DNA of 64,000 nt from Datnioides undecimradiatus (Eukaryota; Chordata; Actinopteri; Lobotiformes; Datnioididae), in NCBI GenBank assembly GCA_008933995.1, contig WARS01000100.1, forward strand, positions 91,001-155,000, in the 5' to 3' direction. Position 1 is the first letter of the stretch. Each line of letters opens with the position of its first letter. The position numbers and the translations under genes were made by a program. This document shows, piece after piece, positions 1 to 13,047 of the stretch. The notes below the pieces were generated by a model. The model saw only the letters and a list, made by a program, of their open reading frames with translations. It was not told the DNA's origin and made no database searches.

Positions 1-330
1 CCCCCATGTTAAAATGCAGCAGTAAACATGTTTACAGCCTGGTACAAACAACGGTTTGGTCTCTGCAGCTAGTTTCCCCGTTCATGACGACTGTACGGGC
101 TGAATTTATATAGAACCATGCATCATTCGGCCCGGCCTCACCGCCACCCACGTGACACCTCTTTGCCCATTTTTGCATTTGCCGTAAGTTAGGTGATGTC
201 ACAAACTGCCAAGATGGCCGACGTCCAGATCCACCACACACCGAGCTTCACAGTCGCTCTGCAGGAACCTCTGGGTGACGTCACGGCGGCTCCACCTATG
301 TTTAAACACTGTCTATGGAAATATCTCATA
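1..330. repeat. Dispersed repeat, copy A (partner at about 34906-35290)
   Basis: The first 115 bases are nearly identical to 34950-35066 (shared run from CCCCATGTTAAAATGCAGCA to the words TTTATATAGAAC). After an indel of roughly 100 bases both copies continue with CATGCATCATT.GGCC, then CTTCACAGTCGCT and a GACGTCACGG/GACATCACGG..GGCTC motif. The tail (GGTGACGTCACGG..GGCTCCA, TCTATGG) resembles a common teleost nonautonomous repeat. The element is cut by the window edge. Confidence 0.8.
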
Positions 331-1031
331 AATGGTTAAGTTGATTGTCATGAACTGTAAACACCCACCAACTGCTTTTTCAGCCAAACTGGACACACGT
401 CCATCATGAGAGGCTGTGTTGCAAGTGAAGAGTTAAAACTGACAATAGGTTCAATTGTTTGGGTGGCAGGAAGGAGCGGTGGCAGACGGACCTGGAATAA
501 GTTTAAGTTTGTTTAGGTTCGTTGACCAAAAAGGACGAGTTGACGATCCTGATTCTGAAATCAACCAATGTACTATTTATCTTTTAAAGTGCAGCCATGG
601 CTCTTCCCATTAGTCTAAATAGGGATCTGGCCCTGTTAGACTGACATTGCAAAGTTGGCTGCCAAATGGCAAGGCATTATTACAGCCTCATGAGTCAGTA
701 ATGTTTGTGGTGCAGCTGCACTCACTGGTGACTAATAGCACTGTTGTCAGCTCAGCTGGTGCACACACTACGTTACCTGGTCATTAAAAGCCTCTTGAGA
801 GACAAAACAATCATAATCTAGGAAGTTCATTATACATAATAAGCTGATGAGCAATTAACCTTCTGCAGTGTTTGAATTGGCTTGTCACTGAACTGAATGC
901 AAACGCTTGGACCACAAACAGGTTTGTATGAAGGGTGCATTCACATGCTGCTGTGCACACTGAGGTGATTCAATTCAAGATTACATGAGAAAAATGGTGA
1001 AGACGCAGATGAAGAGCTGCTTGTTTCACAG

Positions 1032-4000
1032 ATGAGACAGAGGATGAAGAGACAGAGCGGGAGGAGGAAGAGGAGGAAGAAGCAGGCCTGGTGCACAAAG
1101 GTGTATTTACCCAGAATCCCACTGTACCAGAGGTCGGCATGGCTCCCAGCAGAGAGCCGCTGCAGCCAAGCGTGGAGGAAGAGGAGGAGCTGGAGGAGGA
1201 AGAACACGAGTTCAAAGGTGAGAAGGCTCTCTAAGACTTAAATATGATAAATCAGAAAATAATGTCTCATAAACTCCTCCCACTAACAGTGACTGTCCAA
1301 TCATAGCTTAGCAACTGTAACTAGGCAGAGCTGGCTATCTCATCCCGTTTAAGTAGCGTGCATGTGACTGTAATGAGAGTGTTTCACTGTATTTTAAGTT
1401 TTGAGGTTACTGTCCTCTGTCATAACAAATGGATCGAGCTGTGTTTTTGTGAACCCCAGCAGTAGCTTTGGTAATTAGCATATCCAGTTAATTAGCTTTA
1501 CGACATTCCCTGAAAGTCTGGTATTTTATTTTATGCTAAAAATCACTTTCACTATTGGAAGCTAGCAGACTTTAGCATTAACTAACAAGTGCTACACTGC
1601 AACATCAGAACAATGCTGTTTCATTTCTGTGTCATCACAGATTAGCTGGTAAGGATGCTAGCGGTTAGCTTTAGCCTCAGCCTTTCAGCACAGTATGTAG
1701 CCATAAAGAGAGTATTAAAGACGTGGTTTTGCAAGATCTTGGTTGCCAGCTGGAAACGTTGTTATGAATCCAAATCTTTTGACAAGACGGGCATTGGCAT
1801 GAAATTGCCGGGAGCGAAAGTATGACAGGCATAGCAACAGTAACTAAGGGGGGAGGGGCTTAGTGAGTCCTCAGTTAAATAAACTGAGTTTTTTTATTAT
1901 CTGCTCAAGGCGTCAGACTGAACAACAGAGGCGAAGAGGAGGACGAGAATTGGGGAAAGATGGAGAAAGAGGAAACAAGAATCGGGCCCATCATCCCGCT
2001 CACCACTGATCCCTCCACCACCGTCGGCTTCACCAACCCCTCTTGGGATTGGCTGGAAAAAACCACGCCCCTGCCGGCCCAGAAGTCAGAGGTCAGGGGC
2101 AGCGGGGTTACAGAGATCTTCCTGCCGCGCGGTGATATCGACGAGACGGAGCTAATACGTCCATGGACAGACGAAGCACAACGGGTACGTTTACATACAG
2201 GCTAGACGCAGCATGTTGAATATTCACTTCTCTGACACGAACTCTGAATCTTTCAGGTCGTGTGCGTGGACTGGAGTGAGCTGGCTGCACGGGGCTACGT
2301 CATCCTCAACATGACGCAAAACTTAAACTGTGTAAGTAAAAAAGTTCAAATTTAAACAGAAATCTAAGTTTTATTTATCACTTTTATATCGACCTTCCCA
2401 CCGTCAGCGTGTCACCTACAGCAGATGGAGGTCAACTTGCCTCCAGTTTAGAGAAGCAGCAGAAGCACTGGTGTGGGAAGCTAAGCAATGTACTGCTGAG
2501 TGTGCAGCAAAGTGTATTTTAGAGAACTTATAAAGTTAATATCAGTTTAAGCTTTATTTTAATGTTTTTACAGCTTTACTTGCTGTCAGTCTGCCTGCCA
2601 GACTCCATTGACAAAAACAGTGATTTTAGCTCACAGGACACAGGAGCTGCATGTCTACAGCTGCCTCTGCCTGTTAGTTTATTTGAGTTTTTAAGTGACT
2701 TCGGTGAATCTGCAATAACAGTTTAATGCTCTGAAGACACATGATAACAACAACAAACCATCCAATAGAGGCAGTGTTGGACCAGCAACTCCTGTGATCT
2801 GTGGGGTAAAATCACTGTTTATGTCAATGGAGTCTGGTGGATTTACAGAGAGCATAGATGAATACTGCAGCTTCAGTTTCCTGTCTGACAGCAGGTAAAG
2901 CTGTGAAAATATTCTATATATAGCACCAAAACACTTAAAATGATATTAATGTTTTTAGTTTTAGCAGGACATTGCTGAGCTTCCTCCACCAGTTACTCTT
3001 GCTGCTTCTCCAAACTGGAGCCCATCTAACACACAGACTACGAAGAAGTAGCTCATACAACCACATTTAAAACATGCAAACTATCACTTTAAGACTGGAT
3101 CATGCTCATAAATTCATAGTAATGATAAAGTTAATTCTTAACATAATGTTTGTGCACGTGCTGTTTGTGTCTGCTGGATATAGATGAAGCTGTAGGTGGA
3201 ACCAGCTGCTTTCAAGCGCTTGTCTTCCGTTATCCGACTGTGTTAATCTCCCCAAAATCAACTGTCATCCAGGTTTTGAACGTGTTTGACTGCAGCAGCC
3301 AGACTTTCCTCCCACGCTGAGTTCAGTCAAGTTTTACAGACAGACACGACCGATGGAGGCTGTGTTTCTGTGCGCGTGGTAGACCTTCACCACAGTGTCT
3401 GTCACCGTGGCAACAGACCCTTCCTTTAAACCAATATGTAACATGACTATATTCAAATGCAGAGAAACGACCAGACCTTCGTTCACTATGTTGTTGAGTT
3501 GTTGTTGTTCCTCCATGATCTCAGGTGTTTCATCAGTTTCAGACTCAGAGACTCTGTGAATCCAGATCAGGCTCTGTGATCGGCTTCACTTCCTGTCGGC
3601 AGTGCCATTGTTGCCTCTCTGTGCATGTGTCAGTGTTGTGTCTGTGCGTCAGCAGCTTGATAAACTGACTCTGGATCAGCTGTAAGACACATTTCTGTGC
3701 TCCTCTTTTCAGCCGCTGCTTGTTTTTAACTCTGTATCTGAAGCAGATGAAGGATTTCAGTCGTCGGACGTCTGGATCTGAAGTTATCAGAGAAACAAGC
3801 TGAGCAAACGTTAGCAGCAGCTCGGCTCGCCGCCCCTCCAGGACGTCCCGTGTGCGGCCGACAGCGTGGGAGAAACAGATCACTGCTCTTTTTGGCTTCC
3901 CAACAAGTTTCTTTCTGCTGTGACACTCTAAAATCTCTTTCCTAGAGACATTTGCTGTCCCTGCTGACGCCTGTAGCGGCTGAAGACTGATTTACTTCCT

Positions 4001-4287
4001 CATTCTGTCTTGCATTTGTATTTTTTCAGGGTTTTTTTGCTTTTTTTATAGTAGTAGTTTCATTTTTAAATGTTGAACTTTGTGATTTTGTTCAGTTGAA
4101 GCTGCTGTGCCAGAAAAACGCCATTGCAGCGACCTTGTAGTTGTCACGGCAACATGGATGCAGCCAGCGCTGTGCTCTTACGTATTGTTGTTTCCTCTCT
4201 TCTCCTCTGAAACAAGTCGACATCGCATCGTTCTGTCGTAGCAGTGAATTCATAAATAAATGTGCTCTGGCTTCGGTATTCAGAATA

Positions 4288-4322
<35 letters not shown>

Positions 4323-5974
4323 ACAGGAGGAGTTTCGTGTGGATCAGGGCAAACGCTTGTTGAAGATCATGGAGCGGGTGTTTGCTCGTAGAATGAACAG
4401 CCCCGAGGGATCCTGGATACTCTCCTTCAGCAAGCCCACACACCAGCAACACCAGCTGCTGATGAACGTGGCATCTGAGCACGGTGCACACACACACACA
4501 CACACATTACTGACACTTCATTATACTGACACATTGAACCCAAACTAAATGATTTTTAACCCTAAGAACTTATATTATCTTACATCGTTTCACATGTGGT
4601 GTCTTGCAGGAGTGATACGCACCAAGGATGTGCTGGGCATGCTGGGAGAGATCAGGAAGAGCCTGAATGAGGTGAAGTAGTTTCACTGTTTACACCACAT
4701 GCCTCCATCCAGACGACAACACGTGAAAGTAGAGGTTATTCTTTTTTTGTTTGAAGTGACTCAAGAAAAGTGAAAGTTTGCTCGTTTCTGATCGTTTTAG
4801 GTTTTATTTTATGTTTGTTAGCATGTGACTGCGACACAATCAGGACTCTCTGATCACACATTTATGCTGAATATCAGCTGATTGTTATTTCTGGCTGATC
4901 AATCGTTCTAACTTTAGTGAGGGCTGAAGGTCAAGTTTGGCTCCTAAGTCACTGATTGGCAGGTGATTGGTCCAATCATTTAATAAATAAAGTAGTCAAA
5001 CCTTACAAAATGTTTTTAATTTGTGGGGCTGTATGTAGGCCCCGCCCCCTCTGGCTGTGAATCATGTGACCACGCCCCCTTTTCACAGCATCAAATAACT
5101 GATTAAACCAAACTGAACAGAGAAATGAACAGTTGAACAAACATCAGCGATGAGAACGAGCTGAACCATCTGCTGACATGGAGGGGGCTTATGAGCTCTA
5201 CAGCAGCCAGGCACCGGGGGCGGGGCTTATGAGCCGTACTGCAGCCAGACACCGGGGGCGGGGCTTATGAGCCGTACTTCAGCCAGACACCAGGGGGCGA
5301 TCCATATACAGTTTGTGGTTCATGTGGCGTTGTCTACTGTGTGATTGTGCGTGTTTGCCTCATCAGGTGGGCATCCAGAACTACAGCGCTGCCAGCAGCT
5401 GCCAGTCACGTCCCAGTCAAACCCACAGCGACTACGGCAAGCTGTTTGTGGTCCTTGTGATCATCGGCTCCATCTGCATGGTCATCATCACGTCTGGATT
5501 CATATACATCTGCTGGCAAAGACGACTTCCTGCGACCAAGACCACGGTAGGCAAACACACAGACACACACATGTTCTCTCACACAGGTGTGTGAAACAAC
5601 GCCACCTGTGATGCCTTGTTCATGCAGTTCCATGCCGAGGAGCTTCACTTTGTGGAGAACGGTTTCCACGACAACCCCACGCTGGACGTGTCCAATGACA
5701 GCCAGCCTGAGATGCAGGAGAAGAAGCCGAGCGCCAATGGGCTGGCGGGGGGAGGCGAAGGAGGGAGGGAGGACAACAATCGCTGGCAGGTGATTGGATG
5801 ACAGGAAACAGATGGTTTCCTGAAGGTCTGGTGTTAAATAACCTGTTGCCGCTTTCTTTATTCTGCCTAGCAACAGCTCAAACTGTCTCATCTTCTTCTT
5901 TTCAGGGGTTTGTCAATCAAGCAGCGACTGAGGAGGAGGAGGAGGAGGAGGAGGAGCAGGACACGCATCTCTGA
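1032..5974 (+). CDS. podxl2: Podocalyxin-like protein 2 (endoglycan), 3' eight exons, 5' end outside window
   Basis: This is a CD34-family sialomucin, a type I membrane protein that in mammals can carry selectin ligands. Exons read: 1032-1217, 1910-2184, 2257-2331, 4327-4483, 4610-4671, 5367-5546, 5628-5789, 5906-5974. All junctions are GT-AG and the phases agree, giving 387 residues plus stop; the first exon opens in the middle of a codon. In order, the protein shows a Glu-rich acidic stretch, a spacer with PWTDEAQR, the conserved VVCVDW...ILNMTQNLNC stem, a globular juxtamembrane part (EEFRVDQGKRLLK), VGIQNYSAASSCQ, one membrane helix (about 5442-5513), the basic stop-transfer WQRR, the cytoplasmic signature EELHFVENG.HDNPTLDV, MQEKKPS, a Glu run and the C-terminal PDZ ligand DTHL. 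The signal peptide and most of the mucin region must lie upstream of the window. The match to human PODXL2 covers the whole tail, so podxl (paralogue 1) is unlikely. Confidence 0.93.
2441..3020. repeat. Long inverted repeat (foldback-type element) in podxl2 intron
   Basis: Arm 2441-2667 is the imperfect reverse complement of arm 2768-3020. Matching words include CTCCAGTTT.GAGAAGCAGCA, GAAGCT.AGCAATGT.CTGCT, ACAGCTTTAC.TGCTGTCAG, CAGACTCCATTGACA.AAACA and CTGCCTCT. The 100-base spacer has no gene. A third, single-arm copy sits at about 29785-29900. It lies in the 2 kb intron between podxl2 exons 2257-2331 and 4327-4483. Confidence 0.75.
4289..4506 (+). promoter_or_regulatory. (TG)16 acceptor tract and (CA)10 donor tract around a podxl2 exon
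   Basis: The 3' splice site of the podxl2 exon 4327-4483 is preceded by 32 nt of pure TG (4289-4320) and then AGACAG, so there is no ordinary polypyrimidine tract. The donor GTGCAC at 4484 leads straight into 20 nt of pure CA (4487-4506). In the transcript the two tracts are complementary. UG runs at acceptors are known binding sites for TDP-43 and CELF proteins; any effect here is inferred. Confidence 0.6.
5184..5298. repeat. 38-bp tandem repeat, three copies
   Basis: GGGGCTTATGAGC begins at 5184, 5222 and 5260, a period of 38 bases, with the third copy ending near 5298. The unit is GC-rich (CACCGGGGGC core). It lies in a podxl2 intron about 70 bases upstream of the transmembrane exon. Confidence 0.85.
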
Positions 5975-7527
5975 TGGACACAGGAGGAAGAGGAGACAGG
6001 TTATGAAGGAAGGGCGTCTTTGATAGACAGACGATGAGCGAAGAAGACGAAGATGATGGCAGTAGAGAAAGTGAGACGAAAGGAGAAAAGACAAGTAGCT
6101 GATGAGAGTTAAAACCTGTAATAGATGTGTTGTCCAGTCAGAGTGAAGGTAGGGTCGAGGAGAGGAGGAGCAGAGCGGGAGGAGTCACTGACATCATCCA
6201 GGACATTAGACACTGGGGTACTTCACTTCATAGAAAGTCCTTTTGTTTGGATGTCACCAAAACATGAAAACACCTGTGTAGCGTGCCTTATGCTTTTAGC
6301 TTTGTAGCATTTCACACTGTGGCTGCACACGACCAATCAATCATGAAACCAGCATGAAATGAAACCTTTGATGTTTGAATGTAAAGGAGCTTTTTCAAAG
6401 TTTAAAGCGTCCACAGCTGCGACATTAACAGTGTCTGTCATTTTATTTCACGTGGAGCCAAGTTGTTTGACAAAATGGCTCCAAATAGTAGCAACAAGCT
6501 AAAACAAAAAGTTAATGAAATCTGGGGAAAACCTAAAACGACATTACAAGTGGTTGAATGTAACTTAGTAGATTTACTTGAGTATTTTCATTTACATTTC
6601 TTCCTCAACTTCACTGTACATAGTTTGCATACAAAACATTAGCTTGGAAACAATAATGCATTTTATTTATATTATAAACTTTCTGACAATCAGTTTGCGC
6701 CATCAACAGTGGAAATAAGTCTACACACCCTCTTAAAAATGCAGAAATAAAAACGATGTTGTTGCATCTTTAATCTGACATTATGACAAACAAAAAACAA
6801 ATAGTTCATTATCATTTTAAATATTAAAAAAACAACCATCACAACCTCAAAACCACTGAAAAACCTGCAATTTCAAGGGTGTGTACACTTTTTATGCCAC
6901 CGTATTTACTTAAACTGCATTGAATAACCAATGCTCCTGCACCTTTACCTTTAATTAACTTCTAATATTCTGAATTTTACTATAAATTGAGTATTTTCAC
7001 AGTGTGTTGTGGTTAAATTTACCCGAGCAAAAGATCAGCATACTTATTCCCATCTCTGTCGAGGAGACATGAGACTTGTTGGTTAATTGTCTTTAAATCA
7101 GAGATGTTGTGTGTTTTCACCCCGGCGTCTGACTCCTCAGACAACAGTGCCTCCTCTTAGCTTCTCCTCTCAATCACTGAACAGGAAGTGTCGCCCGTAG
7201 CAACGTTGAAAGTAAGGTTTCGGCGCTTTATCGGATTCCTCTCGGACAGTGACTGTCACCATTTAAATGCTGCATCATGTTAAATGTAAAACATACAGTG
7301 ACTGAAATATCTCTATTTTGCTCATAGGAATGGTTGTAAACACTGAGGATGTTTACCGCACACTCTTACGACCAGTCATGTGATCGCTATACCTGCGTCC
7401 TGTTAGCCTAATATGCTTTTTTCAATAGGAATGGCTGCTGTATGCTCCTGGCTAGATCTTGAGGCTATGACACATGGGCAACATTTAGAGGCCAAAAGCA
7501 TGAACGCGTTGCTTGTTACAGTGTTGG
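5975..7527. other. podxl2 3' UTR and downstream intergenic DNA
   Basis: The podxl2 stop codon is followed by purine-rich 3' UTR sequence. I see no clear polyadenylation signal before AATAAA at 6746-6751, which lies inside a MITE. Apart from that element (6717-6890) I see nothing that looks coding or structured. Confidence 0.5.
6717..6890. mobile_element. Small nonautonomous DNA transposon (MITE) with 15-bp terminal inverted repeats
   Basis: AAGTCTACACACCCT at 6717-6731 is inverted as AGGGTGTGTACACTT at 6876-6890, matching at 14 of 15 positions. The 174-bp interior is AT-rich and noncoding. The ends resemble a family of short fish elements whose termini read GTCTACACACCC; family assignment is not certain. 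Confidence 0.7.
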
Positions 7528-7528
7528 A

Positions 7529-9560
7529 AGTCAAGTCACCAGAACAAGTCCAAGTCGAGCCCCGAGTCTTTGATGTTTTGATGTTAAATGTGTTAGTCCC
7601 AGTCAACGAGGACACATCCGAGTCATTGTGGTCACGTTCGAGTCACTTTGATCACGTGGAAGTTACCACGATCATGTTTGAGTCATTGTGGTCATGGTCG
7701 AGTCACATCGAGTCACAGAGGACTTGTGCAGTCGAGTCAAAATCACTATGTTGATGTCTGACTCACTACAGTCAAGTCACTATGGTTTGATCTGAATCAG
7801 TACAGTCGCTACAACTGAATCTAAATCAGTGCAGCCATGTTCGAGTCAGTTTGGTCGAGTCACTTCTGTTGAGTCTTAATCACCACGATGATGTCCAACT
7901 ACAATCATGTCCATGTCACTATGATTTGATCTCAGTTAGTTCAGTCATGTCCAAGTCAGTGTGATCGAGTCACTACCGCTGAGTCTATTTAGATACAGTC
8001 ATGTCCGAGTCAGAGCAGTTATGTACGAGTCACTGAAATCCAAATTTTCATGTTGAGGTCACTGCAATCTCGATAGAAGTCAAGTCACCAGACAAGTCCA
8101 AGTCAATCGCAGAGTCACTGATGTTTTGATGTTAAATGTTTTAGTCCGAGTCACTGAGGACATGTCTGAATCATTGTGGTCATGTTCGAGTCTCATCGAG
8201 TCACAGAGGACGTGTGCATTTGAGTCAAAATCACTGTGGTGATGTCGGAGTCACTACAATCATGTCCATGTCACTGCAGTTAGATCTGAGTCAGTACAGT
8301 CATCTCCAAGTCAGTGTGGTCAGCTTCGTGTCACAGAAGTCCAAAAGTGCATTCATGTCTTAATCAATATGTTATTGGCCGAGTCACTACAGCCGAGTCA
8401 CAGTTTGAGGCATGCAATCATGTCCAAGTCATTTTTGTCACCTCCACGTCTCTTCAGTCATGTCATGTCACATCACTGTCAAGTTCGAGTCACTAAATGT
8501 CCAACACTGCATCCATGTCCCAGTCAATATGGACGTGTCCAAGTCACTGCTGAGTCATTGCATGAAAGTCTGTCTCTGCAGTTCTGCATCAACACGATCA
8601 AGGTCAGAGTCATTATGGTCACATCCAAGTCCAAGTTTGAGTCATTACGATTATGTCTGTGTCACTTTAGTCAAGTCCAAGTCACTACAGTCTCGTCCAA
8701 GTAAACACGGTCATGTTTGAGTCATTACTGGTGAGGCTGCAGTCATGTTCGAGTGGCTACAATCATGTCTGACTCGGTAAGTTAATGTCCATGTCACTGT
8801 GGTCATGTCTTAATCAACATGGTCATGTCAGATCATGTCCAAGTCATTCAAGTCATGACAAAGCTGCATGCGTACCCTAGTCTCCATGGTCTTGTCCAAG
8901 TCTTTGCGATCTTGTCCAAATCATTATGCATATGTCCAAGTCATTGCCATCATATTTGAATCAGTAGAGCCGAGTCACAGTTTGAGTCGCTGCAACCATG
9001 TCCGAGTACTTCAATCATGTCCAAGTCAGCACAGTCGTGTTGGAGTGACTACAGTCGAGTCTAAGTCACTATGGTGATGTTTCACTCACTACAACCACGT
9101 CTACATCACTGATGAATCAATACAGTCAAGTCCGAGTCAGCGTAGTCATGTTCGAGTCACTGAAGTCGTGTTTGGCTTAGTGCATTAATGCCCATGTTAC
9201 TGCAGCCTCACCTAAATCAACACGGTCATGTCAGAGTCATTGTGGTCGAGGGTCCAAGTCAATGTAGTCATGTTCAAGTCATGTCTGAATCAATACAATC
9301 GTGTCCAGGTCACCTTCGAGTCACTGCAATCATGCCTGAGTCACCTTAATCATGTCCCAGTCACTGGAGTCATGTCCAAGTTAGCACGCTCATGTTCGAG
9401 TCATCATAGTCTTGTGTTAATGTCTTGGTCACTAAGGTCTTGTCCGAGTCTCTACGATCATGTCTGCGACTTTGCAATCACGTCCAAGTCACTTCAGCCA
9501 CATTGCTGTAACTTTGTGATCATGCCCCCGTGGTCACGCGTATGGTCCAATCACGGCTGA
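7529..9560. repeat. 2 kb degenerate 21-bp minisatellite with ~549-bp higher-order period
   Basis: The whole stretch is built from variants of a unit like GTCATGTCCGAGTCACTACA, spaced mostly 21 bases apart, so GAGTCAC/AAGTCAC recurs throughout. A longer block starting AGTCAAGTCACCAGA.CAAG at 7529 recurs at 8078 with the same following words (TTTTGATGTTAAATG, then GAGGACA), giving a second period of about 549 bases. Because 21 is a multiple of three, several frames stay open for 60-113 codons with 7-residue periodicity. I regard those as by-products, not genes. Confidence 0.9.
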
Positions 9561-11403
9561 CTAACCAACATTTAAGTCCAAATTAAGTCATTTAGAGTGT
9601 GAACAGTGCTGGTTCAGGTTCAAACTGATGGACAGAAATCATTTGATTCTCAGTGAGAGGTGCTAGTTGACCGGAGTCACTGCTCAGTTAACCGGAACGG
9701 AGATAGACACTTGCTAGCAGAGTTAATTAGCATTGTTTTAATGCCTGTTTCCTTTTATTTGGATGGTTTTTGTTCCTGCAGTTGCCCGTCTCCGTTGCCG
9801 TTACAGACAGTATTGCCCATCTGCATTTCACCAAGATGTTGCCTGTGTTCCAGCTCTTTTACTCTTGACTTTTCGCGATGTAACAATACTGTATATGGCT
9901 TCACTATAAACTACGCTGATTGATATGCACTTTGTCGGCTAAGCAGGATTTAGGGAGCGTTCAGGACACGCAGGGACGGACCAGACGTCCAACCAGAATA
10001 CATAAATGGACTGCCTGCGATGAAGATGACATGCATCTGAAAGCACAAGATGCAGGCAGCGCCCAGTCCCTTTGTTCTTGCCCCTGGAGGACAGAATAGA
10101 TGAGCATGTAGCTTTCAGCACTGCAGCAAGCACCAGTATAACGAAACATACAGCTTCTGTTGCTTTTACTTTGCTGAGAGACTGAATGAGAGCTTGATGG
10201 AGACGAACTCTGTTGCTAGAAATCAACTGAACGCTTTACAGATTCTGATCATTTTCATTTTGTTCTTTTATTTTTGCAGAATCTGAAGGCAGCCTCACGT
10301 GTGTTTGCATTTGTTAGCAGCGCTAGTGCAAGTCAATGGGGATTCAGCTGTAGCACATAAAAAAACAACTAATTACCCTTTTGTTTGTAAAAAGACATCA
10401 AACCTAGTTTCCTGGTAAGATTTTTAACCACGTTTTGATCCGACATTGTGTTCAGTTCTCATGAATATTTAATTTCAGTTCATTTATTTAACCGGTTGGT
10501 TTTTTGTATGTGTTTATATGCATTTTGATCACATACCGTCTCACTCTATTGGTTTCCTGTGTAATGAGTTAAATGTGAGAAATAAAGTTTGGAGAAAATG
10601 TGGTTTTCGTTGTTTTTTATATCATTTCTTGCTCGTGCGACCCTGTGCTGTCCTGATCCTGCAGCTCAGTCTTACAAGCTGTGGCCTGCTCCTCAGATGA
10701 TCCAGGATACAAGTTCGCCTGCATGAGTCCAGCTCCTCATTATCTTTAGTAACAACCACTATGTAAAATATTTGACTCTGAGCAGCTTCAGGTTCGTCAG
10801 ATTATTCCTTTAAGTTTCAGAATTCCTTCAGACTCTCCAGTGATTTTCTAAATGTATCTTTTAGTTGTTTTGCATCCTCACATCTGGTTTATTTGCTTCA
10901 TTGTTTTGCGGAAAATTAACTTAATCAGACTTAATGAACGTCTCCTTCGACCTCCTGTTTAATCAGCTCATTCTTTCCTTTTCCACAGATTTGATTCTCA
11001 GATTAAACCAAACCTGACCCAACAGGTTCGGACCTGTTTAACAGCTTTATTGTTTTAATGAACAATGTGTTGAATGAGGGGCATCTTCAATTAAACTGCA
11101 AAGCTTTTTCATTTCCTCTGAGATTAAAATCCATCCAGTTATCCATTTTTTATAATAAATTACATCATACATGTTCACTTAAACCCAGTTATTCACCATC
11201 TAATCACTGGTTTATGTTGTAAGATAAACTATTTCAGGCTTGATGTCATGTCACTGCTTTCCTATTAAAACAAAGCTATTTGTTGCTTTACCGCTGAGGC
11301 CTGAAACTGTCAATAACCTGAAGTTTAAACACAGTTCAATAACTGACTGATTCCTTTCCTGCTAAACAAGAATCAAAATCAACCAGCAGTAATTACAAAA
11401 AAC
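9561..11403. other. Intergenic sequence between the minisatellite and tma7
   Basis: I see no recognisable gene, transposon or RNA here. Open frames are short (under 100 codons), lack family resemblance and do not show splice-linked continuity. The right end borders the tma7 polyadenylation signal. Confidence 0.5.
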
Positions 11404-11409
11404 TTTATT
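11404..11409 (-). other. Polyadenylation signal of tma7
   Basis: TTTATT on the + strand is AATAAA on the - strand, about 460 bases past the tma7 stop codon. It is the best candidate for the 3' end; an earlier alternative exists near 11667. Confidence 0.5.
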
Positions 11410-11869
11410 AGTATCTCCCTCTTTACAACACAACAAAAATCAGAAGAATAAAAGAACATGGGGTGTTTCTGATCGAACTTTCTGTCAAAGTTTCTAAATA
11501 CGCTTGAAACTTTCATGTCATTTCTGAACTGGAACAGAAGATCTTAACAGTGTGTGTGTGACTGAGTGACTGGTTCTCACAGCGAACATCACAGTGTGAA
11601 ACCTCTGATTGCATGAGGAGCTCTGATGTGTGCATCTGGCCGGACTGGTGACAGATATAACACTGCTTAATAAATTCATTTCCTGTTCATTTCACTGGGG
11701 GAGGGGAAGGAATGGGGGGGGGCAGCAGGGCAGGTCTTGAGTTTGGTGAGGATCATGTTTAAATGAAACGAAACGAGCTGCAGTCTTCTCAGTGAGCACA
11801 CGCACACACGTCGCAGACGCAGAAAGCCAGACCGGGGAGCAAAACGAACATCATCTCCAGATTCAGATT

Positions 11870-13047
<1,178 letters not shown>

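Noticed and set aside
5406..5891. 161-codon ORF on the - strand
   Set aside because: It is the antisense shadow of the podxl2 transmembrane and cytoplasmic exons.
7413..9560. Several open frames of 60-113 codons with 7-residue periodicity (SLWSRSS, VQVTTVSSKSL)
   Set aside because: They follow from a 21-bp tandem repeat lacking stops in some frames; there is no signal of selection, no splice structure and no known family.
7529..9560. Possible CRISPR-like regular repeat
   Set aside because: Units are contiguous with no unique spacers, are highly diverged and lie in vertebrate DNA.
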